Origin: CADEED01 sp039931065
GTDB lineage: Bacteria; Pseudomonadota; Gammaproteobacteria; Steroidobacterales; Steroidobacteraceae
NCBI GenBank assembly: GCA_039931065.1
Contig: JBDTSP010000013.1
Coordinates: forward strand, 67,010-131,009
Length of the DNA: 64,000 nucleotides
Direction of reading: 5' to 3'
Below the pieces are notes generated by a model that was not told the origin of the DNA, did no database searches, and worked only from the letters and a program-made list of their open reading frames with translations. Shown piece after piece: positions 43,773 to 52,534 of the stretch; the stretch's first letter is position 1, and the number at the start of each line of letters is the position of its first letter. The position numbers and the translations under genes are program-made.

Positions 43773-44648
43773 TTAGCGGCCGCGGGACAGCGAGCCGGAT
43801 CGATTCACGACAAAGCGCGCGCCTTCGCCATCCGCCGCGTTGGCGGGAAGCTTTCGCGACTGGCCATCGACTTCGACGGTCACACCGGCGGCGTTGCCGA
43901 GCACGACTCGTAACGGGCCAATGCCGGAGACGCTTTGCACGCTGCCGGCGCTCGCGACGTCGTAGAACAGACGCTCGCCGCGTGAATCGTAGACCTCGAC
44001 CCAGCTGTCGTTGGTGAGCTCGAGCTTGAGGCGGGTTTCGCGTAACGGCGTGGTTTCTTCGCGCTTCGGCGGCGGCGCGGCGACGGCCGCAGGCGCATTC
44101 GAGGCCGCGCCCGAAATCACGGCGCTGCCGCTCGGCGCGGTCACGACCGGCTCGGCAGCGGCAGGCGTGGCCGGCAAGATTGCGCTCGGCACTGCCTCGG
44201 GAACGACGGTGGAATTGTCCACGGTCCTGGACGAGCCCGCCTTCGAGCCGGAGAGGATCCACCAGATGGCCAGCAACAACACTGCCACGCACGACAGCCC
44301 GATCAGCGGGGTCACCAGGCGGCGCGGATCGGAGCGGTGTGCCGCATGCGCGATCTGGGTGAGATCTTGCGGCGGGGGCAGCGCCTTGCGCGACGAAACA
44401 TACGATTCCACCATTTGCGCGCCGGACTCGCCGACGAAATCCGCATAACGCTTGAGGTGACCGCGCACGTAGACGGAAGCGCCGAGTTCACCGAACCGGT
44501 CGGCCTCGAGCGACTCGATCACCTTGGGGTCGAGATGGAGTTTTTCCGCTGCGGCGGCAGTCGACAACCCGGCGCGTTCGCGGCCGGCACGCAGGCGTTC
44601 GCCGATGGAACGCGGCGCTGCGGGAGCGGGTGCGGCCGACTCATCCAC
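43773..44648 (-). CDS. rodZ: Cytoskeletal protein RodZ
   Basis: 291 residues, GTG start. N-terminal cytoplasmic HTH_25 domain (SIGERLRAGRERAGLSTAAAAEKLHLDPKVIESLE, then ASVYVRGHLKRYA), a single membrane helix (about 110-130), a Pro/Ala/Thr linker and a C-terminal periplasmic beta domain (DUF4115: LKLELTNDSWVEVYDSRGERLFYDV). Links MreB to the cell wall machinery. Seven bases after pilW. No strong Shine-Dalgarno, so coupling to pilW translation is likely. Confidence 0.94.
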   Translation of the reverse strand: MDESAAPAPAAPRSIGERLRAGRERAGLSTAAAAEKLHLDPKVIESLEADRFGELGASVYVRGHLKRYADFVGESGAQMVESYVSSRKALPPPQDLTQIAHAAHRSDPRRLVTPLIGLSCVAVLLLAIWWILSGSKAGSSRTVDNSTVVPEAVPSAILPATPAAAEPVVTAPSGSAVISGAASNAPAAVAAPPPKREETTPLRETRLKLELTNDSWVEVYDSRGERLFYDVASAGSVQSVSGIGPLRVVLGNAAGVTVEVDGQSRKLPANAADGEGARFVVNRSGSLSRGR

Positions 44649-44655
44649 GGCCGCG

Positions 44656-45417
44656 TCAGGGGCGCTTGAGCGCGCGAGCCTGCGCGGAATCGGGGAATTC
44701 GAGGCGTAACGTGCGCGAATACTTCTCTTCGGCCATCCGATCCTTGGCGGCGCGCGCCACGGTGACTCCGGTCAGCAACACGTCGGGATCGGGCTTGAAG
44801 GCGCCGATGTAGGTGTCGACCACTTTGCGGGCCTCCGCCACCTTGTCGCGCTCGAGATACAGGCTCGCGAGCTGCACGGTCGCCTCGCTGTAGTTAGGCC
44901 GCGCCTGGATCGCGCCGTTGAATTTTTCCTGCGCCTCGTCGAGCCGCTTGGCCGCCCGCAGGCAGACGCCGGCATTGGTGAGCGCCACTTCCGGGGTGCG
45001 GTAGTACTTGCTGGCGGCCACCGCCATGAAACGCTCCACGCCCTCTTCGGTGCGGCCGTTCTTGCACAGGTAGATGGCGTAGTTGTTGGAGATGTCCGGC
45101 TTGCTGGGCTCGAGCCGCAGCGCTTCGCGGAAGTGCTTGTCGGCGAGTTTCGGGTCGCCGACGCGGTCGTACAGCAGCCCCAGGCTGGTGTGGACGTCGG
45201 CGTCCTTCGGATTCTGCTTGAGCGAACGCTCGAGCTTTTCCTTCGCGAGCGGATAGTTGCCCTGCTGAAGATAGGCGGTGCCGAGCTGGATGTTGTACTT
45301 GGCGGCGGCTTCCTTCGGATCGTCCTGCTTGAGCGGCTTGCCACCTTCGCTGTTGCTGGTGACGCAGCCGACCAGCAAGGCGGCCGCGAGGACCACGATC
45401 GAATATGAGTACTTCAT
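44656..45417 (-). CDS. pilW: Type IV pilus biogenesis lipoprotein PilW (PilF)
   Basis: 253 residues. Lipobox LLVGC, then six or so TPR repeats (AAAKYNIQLGTAYLQQGNYPLAKEKLERSL, ADVHTSLGLLYDRVGDPKLADKHFREAL). Outer-membrane pilotin required for PilQ secretin assembly. Position between rlmN and rodZ is conserved in pilus-bearing gammaproteobacteria. Start overlaps the rlmN stop by 4 bases (ATGA). No other pilus genes are in the window. Confidence 0.93.
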   Translation of the reverse strand: MKYSYSIVVLAAALLVGCVTSNSEGGKPLKQDDPKEAAAKYNIQLGTAYLQQGNYPLAKEKLERSLKQNPKDADVHTSLGLLYDRVGDPKLADKHFREALRLEPSKPDISNNYAIYLCKNGRTEEGVERFMAVAASKYYRTPEVALTNAGVCLRAAKRLDEAQEKFNGAIQARPNYSEATVQLASLYLERDKVAEARKVVDTYIGAFKPDPDVLLTGVTVARAAKDRMAEEKYSRTLRLEFPDSAQARALKRP

Positions 45418-46526
45418 GCGCGCACCTGCAATCCGAATGTTTTCGAACCGAGCCGCACGATGGTGCGATCGGTGACCTGGCCCGCGAGCTGGCCGCAGGC
45501 CGCGTCGATGTCCTCACCGCGCGTCTTGCGAATGGTCGCGATGACGCCGCGCCGGATGAGTTCATCGCCGAATTGCCTGATCACATCGTTCGGCGAGCGG
45601 CGATATTGGGTACCCGGGAACGGGTTGAACGGAATGAGGTTCACCTTGGCCGGCTTGTCGTGCAACAGCCGCGCGAGCTCGATGGCGTGTTCGCGCCGGT
45701 CGTTGACGCCGTCGAGCATCACGTATTCGAAGGTGACGCTGCGGCCATTCTGTTCGTCGAGGTAGTGCCAGCAGGCTTCCAACAACTCGGCGATGTTGTG
45801 TTTGCGATTGATGGGGACAAGCTGGCTGCGCAGCTCGTCGTTCGGTGCGTGCAGAGAAACCGCCAGCGCGCAGTTCACTTCCTCGGCGAGTTTGTAGATC
45901 TGCGGCACGAGGCCGGAGGTCGACAAGGTGACGCGGCGGCGCGAGATGTCGAACCCCAGGTCGTCGAGAAAGATGCGGATCGCCGGGATCACGTTGCGGA
46001 AGTTGGCGAGCGGCTCACCCATTCCCATCAGCACGATGTTGGTGATGATCCGGTTCTCACCGACCTGCCAGCCGAGCTCTCGATTGGCCAGCCACACCTG
46101 GCCCACGATCTCGGCGGTCGTGAGGTTGCGATTGAAACCCTGCTGCGCGGTCGAGCAGAACGAGCAATCGAGCGCGCAGCCGACCTGCGAGGAAATACAC
46201 AACGTTCCGCGGTCTTCTTCCGGGATGTAGACCATCTCGTAGGCCTGGGCCTTGCCGCCCGACAGCAACCACTTGCGCGTGCCGTCGGTCGCGATCTGCG
46301 TCTTGACGATCTCGGGGACAGCCACTTCCGCACGCGTCACGAGGTCGGCGCGGAAATCCTTGGCGAGATCGGTCATCGCGGCGATGTCGCCCTCGCCGCG
46401 CTTGTACAGCCAGTTCATGAGCTGCCGCGCGCGGAAGGGTTTGCTGCCCATCGATCCCACGAACGCCTCGAGGTCCGCCTTCGGCAGACCTAACAAGTTC
46501 GTCATGGGTGTCGGGGCTTCGGACAT
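45414..46526 (-). CDS. rlmN: 23S rRNA/tRNA adenine-C2 methyltransferase RlmN
   Basis: 370 residues from ATG 46526. Radical SAM enzyme methylating A2503 of 23S rRNA and A37 of several tRNAs. The cluster motif is CALDCSFCSTAQQGF; LMGMGEPLANFRNV follows. The two resolving cysteines are expected, one in the radical SAM loop region and one in the C-terminal AACGQLAG. Six bases after ndk. Confidence 0.97.
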   Translation of the reverse strand: MSEAPTPMTNLLGLPKADLEAFVGSMGSKPFRARQLMNWLYKRGEGDIAAMTDLAKDFRADLVTRAEVAVPEIVKTQIATDGTRKWLLSGGKAQAYEMVYIPEEDRGTLCISSQVGCALDCSFCSTAQQGFNRNLTTAEIVGQVWLANRELGWQVGENRIITNIVLMGMGEPLANFRNVIPAIRIFLDDLGFDISRRRVTLSTSGLVPQIYKLAEEVNCALAVSLHAPNDELRSQLVPINRKHNIAELLEACWHYLDEQNGRSVTFEYVMLDGVNDRREHAIELARLLHDKPAKVNLIPFNPFPGTQYRRSPNDVIRQFGDELIRRGVIATIRKTRGEDIDAACGQLAGQVTDRTIVRLGSKTFGLQVRA

Positions 46527-46531
46527 GGAGC

Positions 46532-46960
46532 TCAGCCGCGCGGGCACAGCTCGGTCGTGCGGAAGAAATACGCGATCTCGGTCGCCGCCGTTTCCGGGGC
46601 ATCCGAGCCGTGGACCGTGTTCGCCTCGATGCTCTCGGCGAGATCGGCGCGGATCGTGCCGGCGGTGGCCTTCTTCGGATCGGTGGCGCCCATGATCTCG
46701 CGATTCTTCGCGATGGCGTTTTCACCTTCGAGCACCTGAACGAGCACCGGACCCGAGGTCATGTACTTCACGAGGTCTTTGAAGAACGGACGCGCGGCGT
46801 GCACGGCGTAGAAGCCTTCGGCTTCGCGCTGTGACAGGTGCACCATGCGCGCGGCGATGACTTTGAGGCCCGCCTTTTCGAAGCGGCGAAGGACCTCGCC
46901 GATGAGGTTACGGGCAACGCCGTCGGGCTTGACGATGGAAAAGGTGCGCTCGAGCGCCAT
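46532..46960 (-). CDS. ndk: Nucleoside diphosphate kinase
   Basis: 142 residues. Equilibrates nucleoside di- and triphosphates. Active-site His lies in ANTVHGSDAPETA (about residue 117); N-terminus MALERTFSIVKPDGVARNLIGEV and the GPVLVQVLEGENAI segment are canonical. First gene of the ndk-to-der run. A gap of 123 bases separates it from the iscA-type gene upstream and probably holds its promoter. Confidence 0.98.
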   Translation of the reverse strand: MALERTFSIVKPDGVARNLIGEVLRRFEKAGLKVIAARMVHLSQREAEGFYAVHAARPFFKDLVKYMTSGPVLVQVLEGENAIAKNREIMGATDPKKATAGTIRADLAESIEANTVHGSDAPETAATEIAYFFRTTELCPRG

Positions 46961-47083
46961 GCGAGTGATTCCTTGGTGGGGGTCGTAAAGGCGCGCGATT
47001 GTACCGGGAGGAAGCCTTCCCCGCGAGTAAGCCGCTGAAATTCAACGCTGAAAGGAACTCCAGCGGGGTCGGGGTGTTAGGCC

Positions 47084-47407
47084 CTAGACGTTGAAGCTCT
47101 CGCCACACCCGCACTCGCCCTTGGTGTTCGGGTTATGGAAACGGAACGCCTCGTTCAGGCCCTGTTTGACGAAGTCCACGGTGGTGCCGTTGATGAGCGG
47201 CAGGCTGTCTGGATCGACGAACACCTTGACGCCCTGGTCTTCGAAAATAAGGTCGGTGGCAGCGCTTTCGTCGGCGTAATTGACCACGTAGGCAAAGCCC
47301 GAGCAGCCGGTTTTGCGCACTCCGAGCCGCAGGCCCAGACCCTTGCCGCGTGAGGCGATGAAGGTTTTGACGCGGTCGGCGGCAGCCGGTGTAAGCGAAA
47401 TGGCCAT
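47084..47407 (-). CDS. iscA: A-type Fe-S carrier protein, IscA-like
   Basis: 107 residues from ATG 47407 (MAISLTPAAADRVKTFIASRG). The three ligand cysteines are intact: Cys in KTGCSGFAYVVNY and the C-terminal pair in CGCGESFNV, whose GESF ending resembles IscA more than ErpA (GSSF). Delivers Fe-S clusters to target proteins. It follows the cysteine desulfurase fusion by 25 bases, so the two form a minimal isc operon. ErpA or SufA identity cannot be fully excluded. Confidence 0.9.
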   Translation of the reverse strand: MAISLTPAAADRVKTFIASRGKGLGLRLGVRKTGCSGFAYVVNYADESAATDLIFEDQGVKVFVDPDSLPLINGTTVDFVKQGLNEAFRFHNPNTKGECGCGESFNV

Positions 47408-47432
47408 GTGTGATCCGTTCCTGTGGCGCGAT

Positions 47433-49040
47433 CTACGGGCTCTCGTCGACCAAGAGCGCGGCGCGCAATGCATCTTCGACGATCAACAGCCGGCCAAGTT
47501 TCTCGGCCGGGACTTCGAACTTGCGGGCCCAGTCGGCGGGAGTTTCGAGGATTCCGGCATCGACCGGGGCTCCTTCCAGACGCTCACAAACCCAGGACAC
47601 CACGGCCAGAGTATGGGGGCATCCGTAGGCGCTGAAACGGGCGCTTTTCACGATTTTGCCGGCCATTTCCAGCTCGAACAGTACGTCTGTTCCTTCGGCA
47701 CGACGGCCGGCACGACCAAGTCGGACCCCGGCGGGTGGGGTTGCCCGCCCAAAGCGCGGAACCCGGGCCGCTCCCAGGAAGTAGGACTGGGTCAGCGGGC
47801 TCAAAGTCCGCGCCAGCAATGAGCCCTTGAGGCTACCGGCGGCGGCGGAAACCCGATTGGCTTCATCGGGTACGCCCGTAGCGCCATCACCCGCCAGCAG
47901 GCGCAACCTCCCGACCTCGCGACGGATCGCACCGGCGGCTTCGTCCACATCGGCCGCGGTCGTGAATCGCCCGAGCGACACGCGCAACGAGCTCTGCGCG
48001 AGCTCGGTGCTGTGGCCGAGCGCGCGCAACACGTAACTCGGTTCGCGAGTGGCGGAGCTGCAGGCGGAGCCGGTTGAAACCGCGATCTCCGGAAGACCGG
48101 TCACGAGGCTCTCGCCCTCGACCCCTTCGAACGACAGGTTCAGCAGTCCCGGCACGCGCTGCGCGGCCCCGTTCAGGAACACGCCCGGCAGCGACTCGAG
48201 TTCGCGCCACAGGCGGGTGGCGAGATCCTGTGTATGCGCCGCGTCGCCGGCGCCTTCCGCGCGCGCCAGCGTTGCCGCGGCGCCGAAGCCTGCGATCTGG
48301 TGCGTGGCCAGAGTGCCGGATCGCAGGCCCCGCTCATGGCCGCCGCCGAACAAAACCGGGGCGATCTGCGGCCGTGCCGCCTCGCGCACGTACAACGCGC
48401 CGACCCCCTTGGGGCCGTAGAACTTGTGCGCGGTCAGCGCGAGGAAATCGACGCCGAGCTTCTCGACGTCCACGGGTAGTTTACCGACCGCCTGCGAGGC
48501 GTCGGAATGCACCAGCACTCCACTTGCCCGGCACAACCCGGCAATCGCCGCGACGTCGTTGATCACGCCGATCTCGTTGTTGACCAGCATGAACGACACC
48601 AGCAGCGTGTCAGCGCGTAACGCGGCGCGTACGGCGTCCGGCGGCACCCGACCGCCGGCGTCGGGCTCGAGCAACGTCACCGCGAATCCGTCGCGCGCGA
48701 GCTGCGCGCAGGTGTCGAGCACCGATTTGTGCTCGGTGCGGCTGCTGACGATGTGGCCGCGCCCGCCGCCGCGGCGGGCCGCGCGCGCCACTCCCAGCAA
48801 CGCGAGGTTGTTGGCCTCGGTGGCCCCGGAGGTGAACACGATTTCGCGCGGCAGCGCGCCGATCAACGCCGCGACTTCGCCGCGCGCCGTCTCGACCAGG
48901 TCGTGGACGCTCAAGCCCAGGCCATGTGTCGCCGAGGCTGCGTTCGCCTGCAAAGCCGGGTCGGTGAGGCACCGGGCCATCACCGCCGCGACGCGCGGAT
49001 CGACCGGCGTGGTCGCGGCATGGTCCAGGTAGATAGTCAT
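47433..49040 (-). CDS. Cysteine desulfurase fused to degenerate IscU-like scaffold domain
   Basis: 535 residues. Residues 1-385 are an IscS/NifS-type cysteine desulfurase with PLP-lysine K206 (LTAHKFYGPKG), catalytic H104 (RTEHKSVL) and mobile-loop Cys C327 (VSTGSACSSA). Residues about 416-535 resemble an IscU/NifU scaffold: LTQSYFLGAARVPRF, FSAYGCPHTLAVVSWVCERLEG and LLIVEDALRAAL. Of the three scaffold cysteines, only the middle one (C474 in YGCP) is kept; the first (ACGD) is Arg/Glu-rich sequence and the third (HCSILAEDA) is Arg. The start ATG overlaps the trmJ stop (ATGA). The fusion looks intact, without frameshift. Its scaffold activity is doubtful; it may instead aid sulfur transfer. 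Confidence 0.93.
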   Translation of the reverse strand: MTIYLDHAATTPVDPRVAAVMARCLTDPALQANAASATHGLGLSVHDLVETARGEVAALIGALPREIVFTSGATEANNLALLGVARAARRGGGRGHIVSSRTEHKSVLDTCAQLARDGFAVTLLEPDAGGRVPPDAVRAALRADTLLVSFMLVNNEIGVINDVAAIAGLCRASGVLVHSDASQAVGKLPVDVEKLGVDFLALTAHKFYGPKGVGALYVREAARPQIAPVLFGGGHERGLRSGTLATHQIAGFGAAATLARAEGAGDAAHTQDLATRLWRELESLPGVFLNGAAQRVPGLLNLSFEGVEGESLVTGLPEIAVSTGSACSSATREPSYVLRALGHSTELAQSSLRVSLGRFTTAADVDEAAGAIRREVGRLRLLAGDGATGVPDEANRVSAAAGSLKGSLLARTLSPLTQSYFLGAARVPRFGRATPPAGVRLGRAGRRAEGTDVLFELEMAGKIVKSARFSAYGCPHTLAVVSWVCERLEGAPVDAGILETPADWARKFEVPAEKLGRLLIVEDALRAALLVDESP

Positions 49041-49792
49041 CGCGGCCCCGCGGGCCTGCGCTTGTTCTGTACCGAGGTCAGAATGCCGCGCAGGATGTTG
49101 ACCTCGTTCTGGTCCATTTCGCAGCGCTGGAACAATCGCCGGATGCGGATCATCAACGCGGTACCCGCCTGCGTCCGATCGCGGAAGTCGATCTCCTCCA
49201 TCACCTGGGCGAGATGCGCGTAGAAGCGCTCCATGTCCTCGCCGGTGGCCGGCGGCACGGTGGCCTCCGACAACGGCCGCGAGCCCGCCGGGCTGCCCGC
49301 GGCGCGAAACAGTTCGTAGGTCAGGAGCTGCACGGCCATCGCGAGATTGAGCGAGGGATATTCCGGGCTCGCCGGTATACGGATCAACAGGTGCGCGAGC
49401 GCCAACTCTTCGTTGGTGAGCCCGGTGCGCTCGGCGCCAAACAACACCGCCGCCGGGCTGAGCGCGCTCTTCGCGAATATGTTCTGTGCGGCCTCGTGCA
49501 GATCGAGCGCGCGGAAGTTCGTGTCACGGGGCCGCGAGGTCGTGGCCGCGACGAAGCCGCATTCGGCCACGGCGTCGGCCACGGTTTCGACCACGCGCGC
49601 GCGGCCCAGCAGGTCGTCCGCGCCCGAGGCGCGCGCCGTGGCTTCCGGGTGCGGGAAGGCCTTCGGCCGCACCAGCACGAGATCGGTCAGCGCCATGTTT
49701 TTCATCGCGCGCGCCACCGCCCCGATGTTTCCGGGGTGTGAAGGCTCGACCAGCACGATGCGAATGGCGGACAGGGGCACGGGCTGTATCAT
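49037..49792 (-). CDS. trmJ: tRNA (cytidine/uridine-32-2'-O)-methyltransferase TrmJ
   Basis: 251 residues from ATG 49792 (MIQPVPLSAIRIVLVEPSHPGNIG), the family N-terminus. SPOUT methyltransferase methylating position 32 in tRNA. Knot motifs are visible: NIGAVARAMKNM, VLFGAERTGLTNEEL and NLAMAVQLLTYEL. Divergent from suhB (35-base gap), the classical arrangement at the head of the isc locus. Overlaps the desulfurase gene by 4 bases. Confidence 0.95.
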   Translation of the reverse strand: MIQPVPLSAIRIVLVEPSHPGNIGAVARAMKNMALTDLVLVRPKAFPHPEATARASGADDLLGRARVVETVADAVAECGFVAATTSRPRDTNFRALDLHEAAQNIFAKSALSPAAVLFGAERTGLTNEELALAHLLIRIPASPEYPSLNLAMAVQLLTYELFRAAGSPAGSRPLSEATVPPATGEDMERFYAHLAQVMEEIDFRDRTQAGTALMIRIRRLFQRCEMDQNEVNILRGILTSVQNKRRPAGPR

Positions 49793-49827
49793 AGCGACCC
49801 TTTTCGCCGGGCCCCCGCACGATAACA

Positions 49828-50628
49828 ATGCAGCCTCTACTGAACATCGCGGTCAAAGCCGCGCGCCGCGCCGGCGACATCATCGTCCGTGCCATCCCGC
49901 GCCTCGAGGCCGTCCAGGTTGAAAGCAAGGGCCGCAACGACTTCGTCACCGAGGTGGACAAGGCGGCCGAAGCCGACATCATCCAGACGATCCGCAGGCT
50001 GCATCCCAATCACGCCATCCTCGCCGAGGAAAGCGGCGCGAGCGGCGACAACGAAGTGGTGTGGATCATCGATCCGCTCGACGGCACGACTAACTTCATG
50101 CACGGCAATCCGACCTTCGCGGTCTCGATCGCCTGCCAGATCCGCGGCCGCCTCGAGCATGCGGTGGTGTTCGATCCGATGCGCCAGGAACTCTTCACCG
50201 CCTCGCGCGGCGACGGGGCGCAGGTCGAAGGCCGCAAGATGCGGGTCAGCAAGCAGATCACGCTCGAAGGTTCGCTGATCGCGACCGGGTTTCCGTTCCG
50301 CGCCGACGCGCCCTACATCGACGAATATCTCGCGATGCTCAAGGCCGTGATGCTGAAGGCATCCGGAATTCGCCGCCCCGGCGCCGCGGCGCTCGATCTC
50401 GCCTGGCTGGCCGCGGGCCGCGTGGATGGGTTCTGGGAAATCGGCCTCAAGCCCTGGGACACCGCGGCCGGCACGCTGCTCATCACCGAAGCCGGCGGCC
50501 GCGTCGGCACGATCTTCGGCGAGAAGTATGAGCAGGGCGGCCACATCATCGCCGGCACGCCCAAGGTGTACGCGGAGCTGGTGGCGGCGATTTCGCTCCA
50601 CGCACCAGCCGCGTTGCGCGGAGCCTAA
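49828..50628 (+). CDS. suhB: Inositol-1-monophosphatase / Nus factor SuhB
   Basis: 266 residues. Mg-dependent phosphatase fold with metal ligands in EE (AEESG, about 68) and the DPLDGTTNF motif (about 86-94) and WDTAAG (about 212). SuhB also acts in rRNA antitermination in E. coli. Start ATG 49828 follows the short divergent promoter region shared with trmJ. Converges on the permease gene with a 4-base overlap of the two stop regions. Confidence 0.95.
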   Translation: MQPLLNIAVKAARRAGDIIVRAIPRLEAVQVESKGRNDFVTEVDKAAEADIIQTIRRLHPNHAILAEESGASGDNEVVWIIDPLDGTTNFMHGNPTFAVSIACQIRGRLEHAVVFDPMRQELFTASRGDGAQVEGRKMRVSKQITLEGSLIATGFPFRADAPYIDEYLAMLKAVMLKASGIRRPGAAALDLAWLAAGRVDGFWEIGLKPWDTAAGTLLITEAGGRVGTIFGEKYEQGGHIIAGTPKVYAELVAAISLHAPAALRGA

Positions 50629-52445
50629 CTAGCGGGCTTCGCGTCCGGCGCCTTGTTGCGCATCGGGCTCACCCAGTACGGGTAGACGAAGTACACCGCG
50701 ATGGTTCCCAGCAGGAACCAGCCGAAAAACACCCGGATCTTGTGTTCGACGCCGATCCAGGCGAGCACGAAGCACAACAAGACTCCGATTGCCGGAACGA
50801 CCGGGTAACCCCAGACCTTGAAGTGGCGCGGCAGATCGGGCCGTTTGGCGCGCAGCCAGATCACCGAGAAACACACCAGTCCGAAGGCCACCAGAGTTCC
50901 GACCGAGGTCAGATCGCCGAGGTAGTTGATGTCGAATACGGCCGCGGCCAGCGAAACGACGCCACCCACGATCAGCGTGTTGATCCACGGCGTCTTGAAC
51001 TTCGGATGCACCTTGGCGAGCACCTTCGGCATCAATCCGTCGCGCGACATGGAATAGAACACACGCGTCTGACCGAACATCAACACCAGCACCACCGACG
51101 AAAGGCCCGCAATCGCGCCAATCTTGATGCACTTGGCGAGCCAGCCCCAGCTCGGGCCGAACGTGTCGACCGCCGTCGCGACGGGCGCGGCGACGTTGAG
51201 CTTGGTGAACGAAACGACACCGGTCAGCACCGCAGCCGTAGCCATGTAGAGAACCGTGCAGACGATCAGCGAACCCAGGATGCCGATCGGCATGTCCTTG
51301 CGCGGATCCTTCGCTTCCTGCCCCGCGGTCGAAACCGCCTCGAAGCCGATGTAAGCAAAGAAGACGATCGTGGCCGCACGGATCACGCCGTCGATGCCGA
51401 ACTGGTTCTCGACGCCGGTGGGCTCGGGAATGAACGGATGCCAGTTGTCCGTGTTGACGAAGAACGCGCCGACCGCGACGAACGCGATGATGACCGTGAC
51501 TTTGATGGCCACGATGATGTTGTTGACAGTGGCCGATTCGGACACGCCCAGCACCAGCAGCATGGTCACCGCCAACACGATGAACACCGCCGGCAGGTTG
51601 AACAGCGATGTCACGACCGCGGACGGATCGACGGGAACGACGGTGGCCAGCGGCAACTGCACGACGGACCCCGTCGGGACCATGAGCTGCGCGCCCGCGG
51701 CGAGCTCACGAAGATGGGTGGTCGCCGGGTCCATGACCTTGGTGGCTTCCGCGAGCACCGCCGTGCTGTCGCTCTGCACCGCGATGTCGAGCGCATTGAT
51801 GAGCGCGTAACCGCCCGACTCCGCCGCGTGCGCGACGACATCGTTCTGTGCCAGCGCCGTGGTGAAGGCGCCCGAAATGGTGGCCTTGCCCTGCGAGAGG
51901 AACTGCACCACCGAACCATCGGTGAGATGCGCGGTCACGCCGTTCAGGCTGACCAGCGGATCGGTCATGCTGAAACTCGAGGCATGCGAGACCACCAGCT
52001 GGCCGACGGCCTGCGTGAACTGCGCGGGAATGTCGAAACCTATGTCGTGCAGCAGGCTGACCGCGTAACCCGACCAGCCCACCGCGACCACCGAGGCCGC
52101 GAGTGCGTATTCGAGCAGCAGCAGCGCGCCCATGATCCACGCGCCGAATTCACCGACGGTGGTGTAGGCGTAGGTGTATGCGGAACCGGAGACCGGCAGC
52201 ATCGAGGCGAGTTCGGCGTAACACAGGCCCGCGAATGCGCAGACGACGCCGGCGATGACGAAGGACAACATGACCGCGGGGCCGGCATACAGCGCGGCGG
52301 CGGTGCCGGTGCGGACGAAGATACCGGCGCCGATGATGCAGCCGATGCCAAACAACACCAGGTGAATCGCACCGAGCGAGCGTTTGAGCTCTCCGCGGTC
52401 GAACTCGGTTTGGACCTGATCAATGGACTTGGTACGCCATCTCAT
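50625..52445 (-). CDS. APC family amino acid permease (CAT/YfnA type) with an extra loop domain
   Basis: 606 residues, about 12 membrane helices. First helix motif GIGCIIGAGIFVRTGTAAA, then the consensus ATIVFFAYIGFEAVSTAGQEAKDPRKDMPIGI of cationic amino-acid permeases. An insert of about 120 residues (about 165-285: SHASSFSMTDPLVSL...VVPVDPSAV) separates helices 4 and 5 in a hydrophilic Ser/Thr/Ala sequence; typical YfnA proteins have only a few residues there. Substrate specificity unknown. Convergent with suhB. Confidence 0.9.
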   Translation of the reverse strand: MRWRTKSIDQVQTEFDRGELKRSLGAIHLVLFGIGCIIGAGIFVRTGTAAALYAGPAVMLSFVIAGVVCAFAGLCYAELASMLPVSGSAYTYAYTTVGEFGAWIMGALLLLEYALAASVVAVGWSGYAVSLLHDIGFDIPAQFTQAVGQLVVSHASSFSMTDPLVSLNGVTAHLTDGSVVQFLSQGKATISGAFTTALAQNDVVAHAAESGGYALINALDIAVQSDSTAVLAEATKVMDPATTHLRELAAGAQLMVPTGSVVQLPLATVVPVDPSAVVTSLFNLPAVFIVLAVTMLLVLGVSESATVNNIIVAIKVTVIIAFVAVGAFFVNTDNWHPFIPEPTGVENQFGIDGVIRAATIVFFAYIGFEAVSTAGQEAKDPRKDMPIGILGSLIVCTVLYMATAAVLTGVVSFTKLNVAAPVATAVDTFGPSWGWLAKCIKIGAIAGLSSVVLVLMFGQTRVFYSMSRDGLMPKVLAKVHPKFKTPWINTLIVGGVVSLAAAVFDINYLGDLTSVGTLVAFGLVCFSVIWLRAKRPDLPRHFKVWGYPVVPAIGVLLCFVLAWIGVEHKIRVFFGWFLLGTIAVYFVYPYWVSPMRNKAPDAKPAS

Positions 52446-52534
52446 CGGGGACCCCGCATTCTTGTAATTGGCCGGATTGTAGGGAGGCCGCCCGCGTTAA
52501 GCGAGCGGCATTGTTTCAGGACCGCGCGCCGGGC

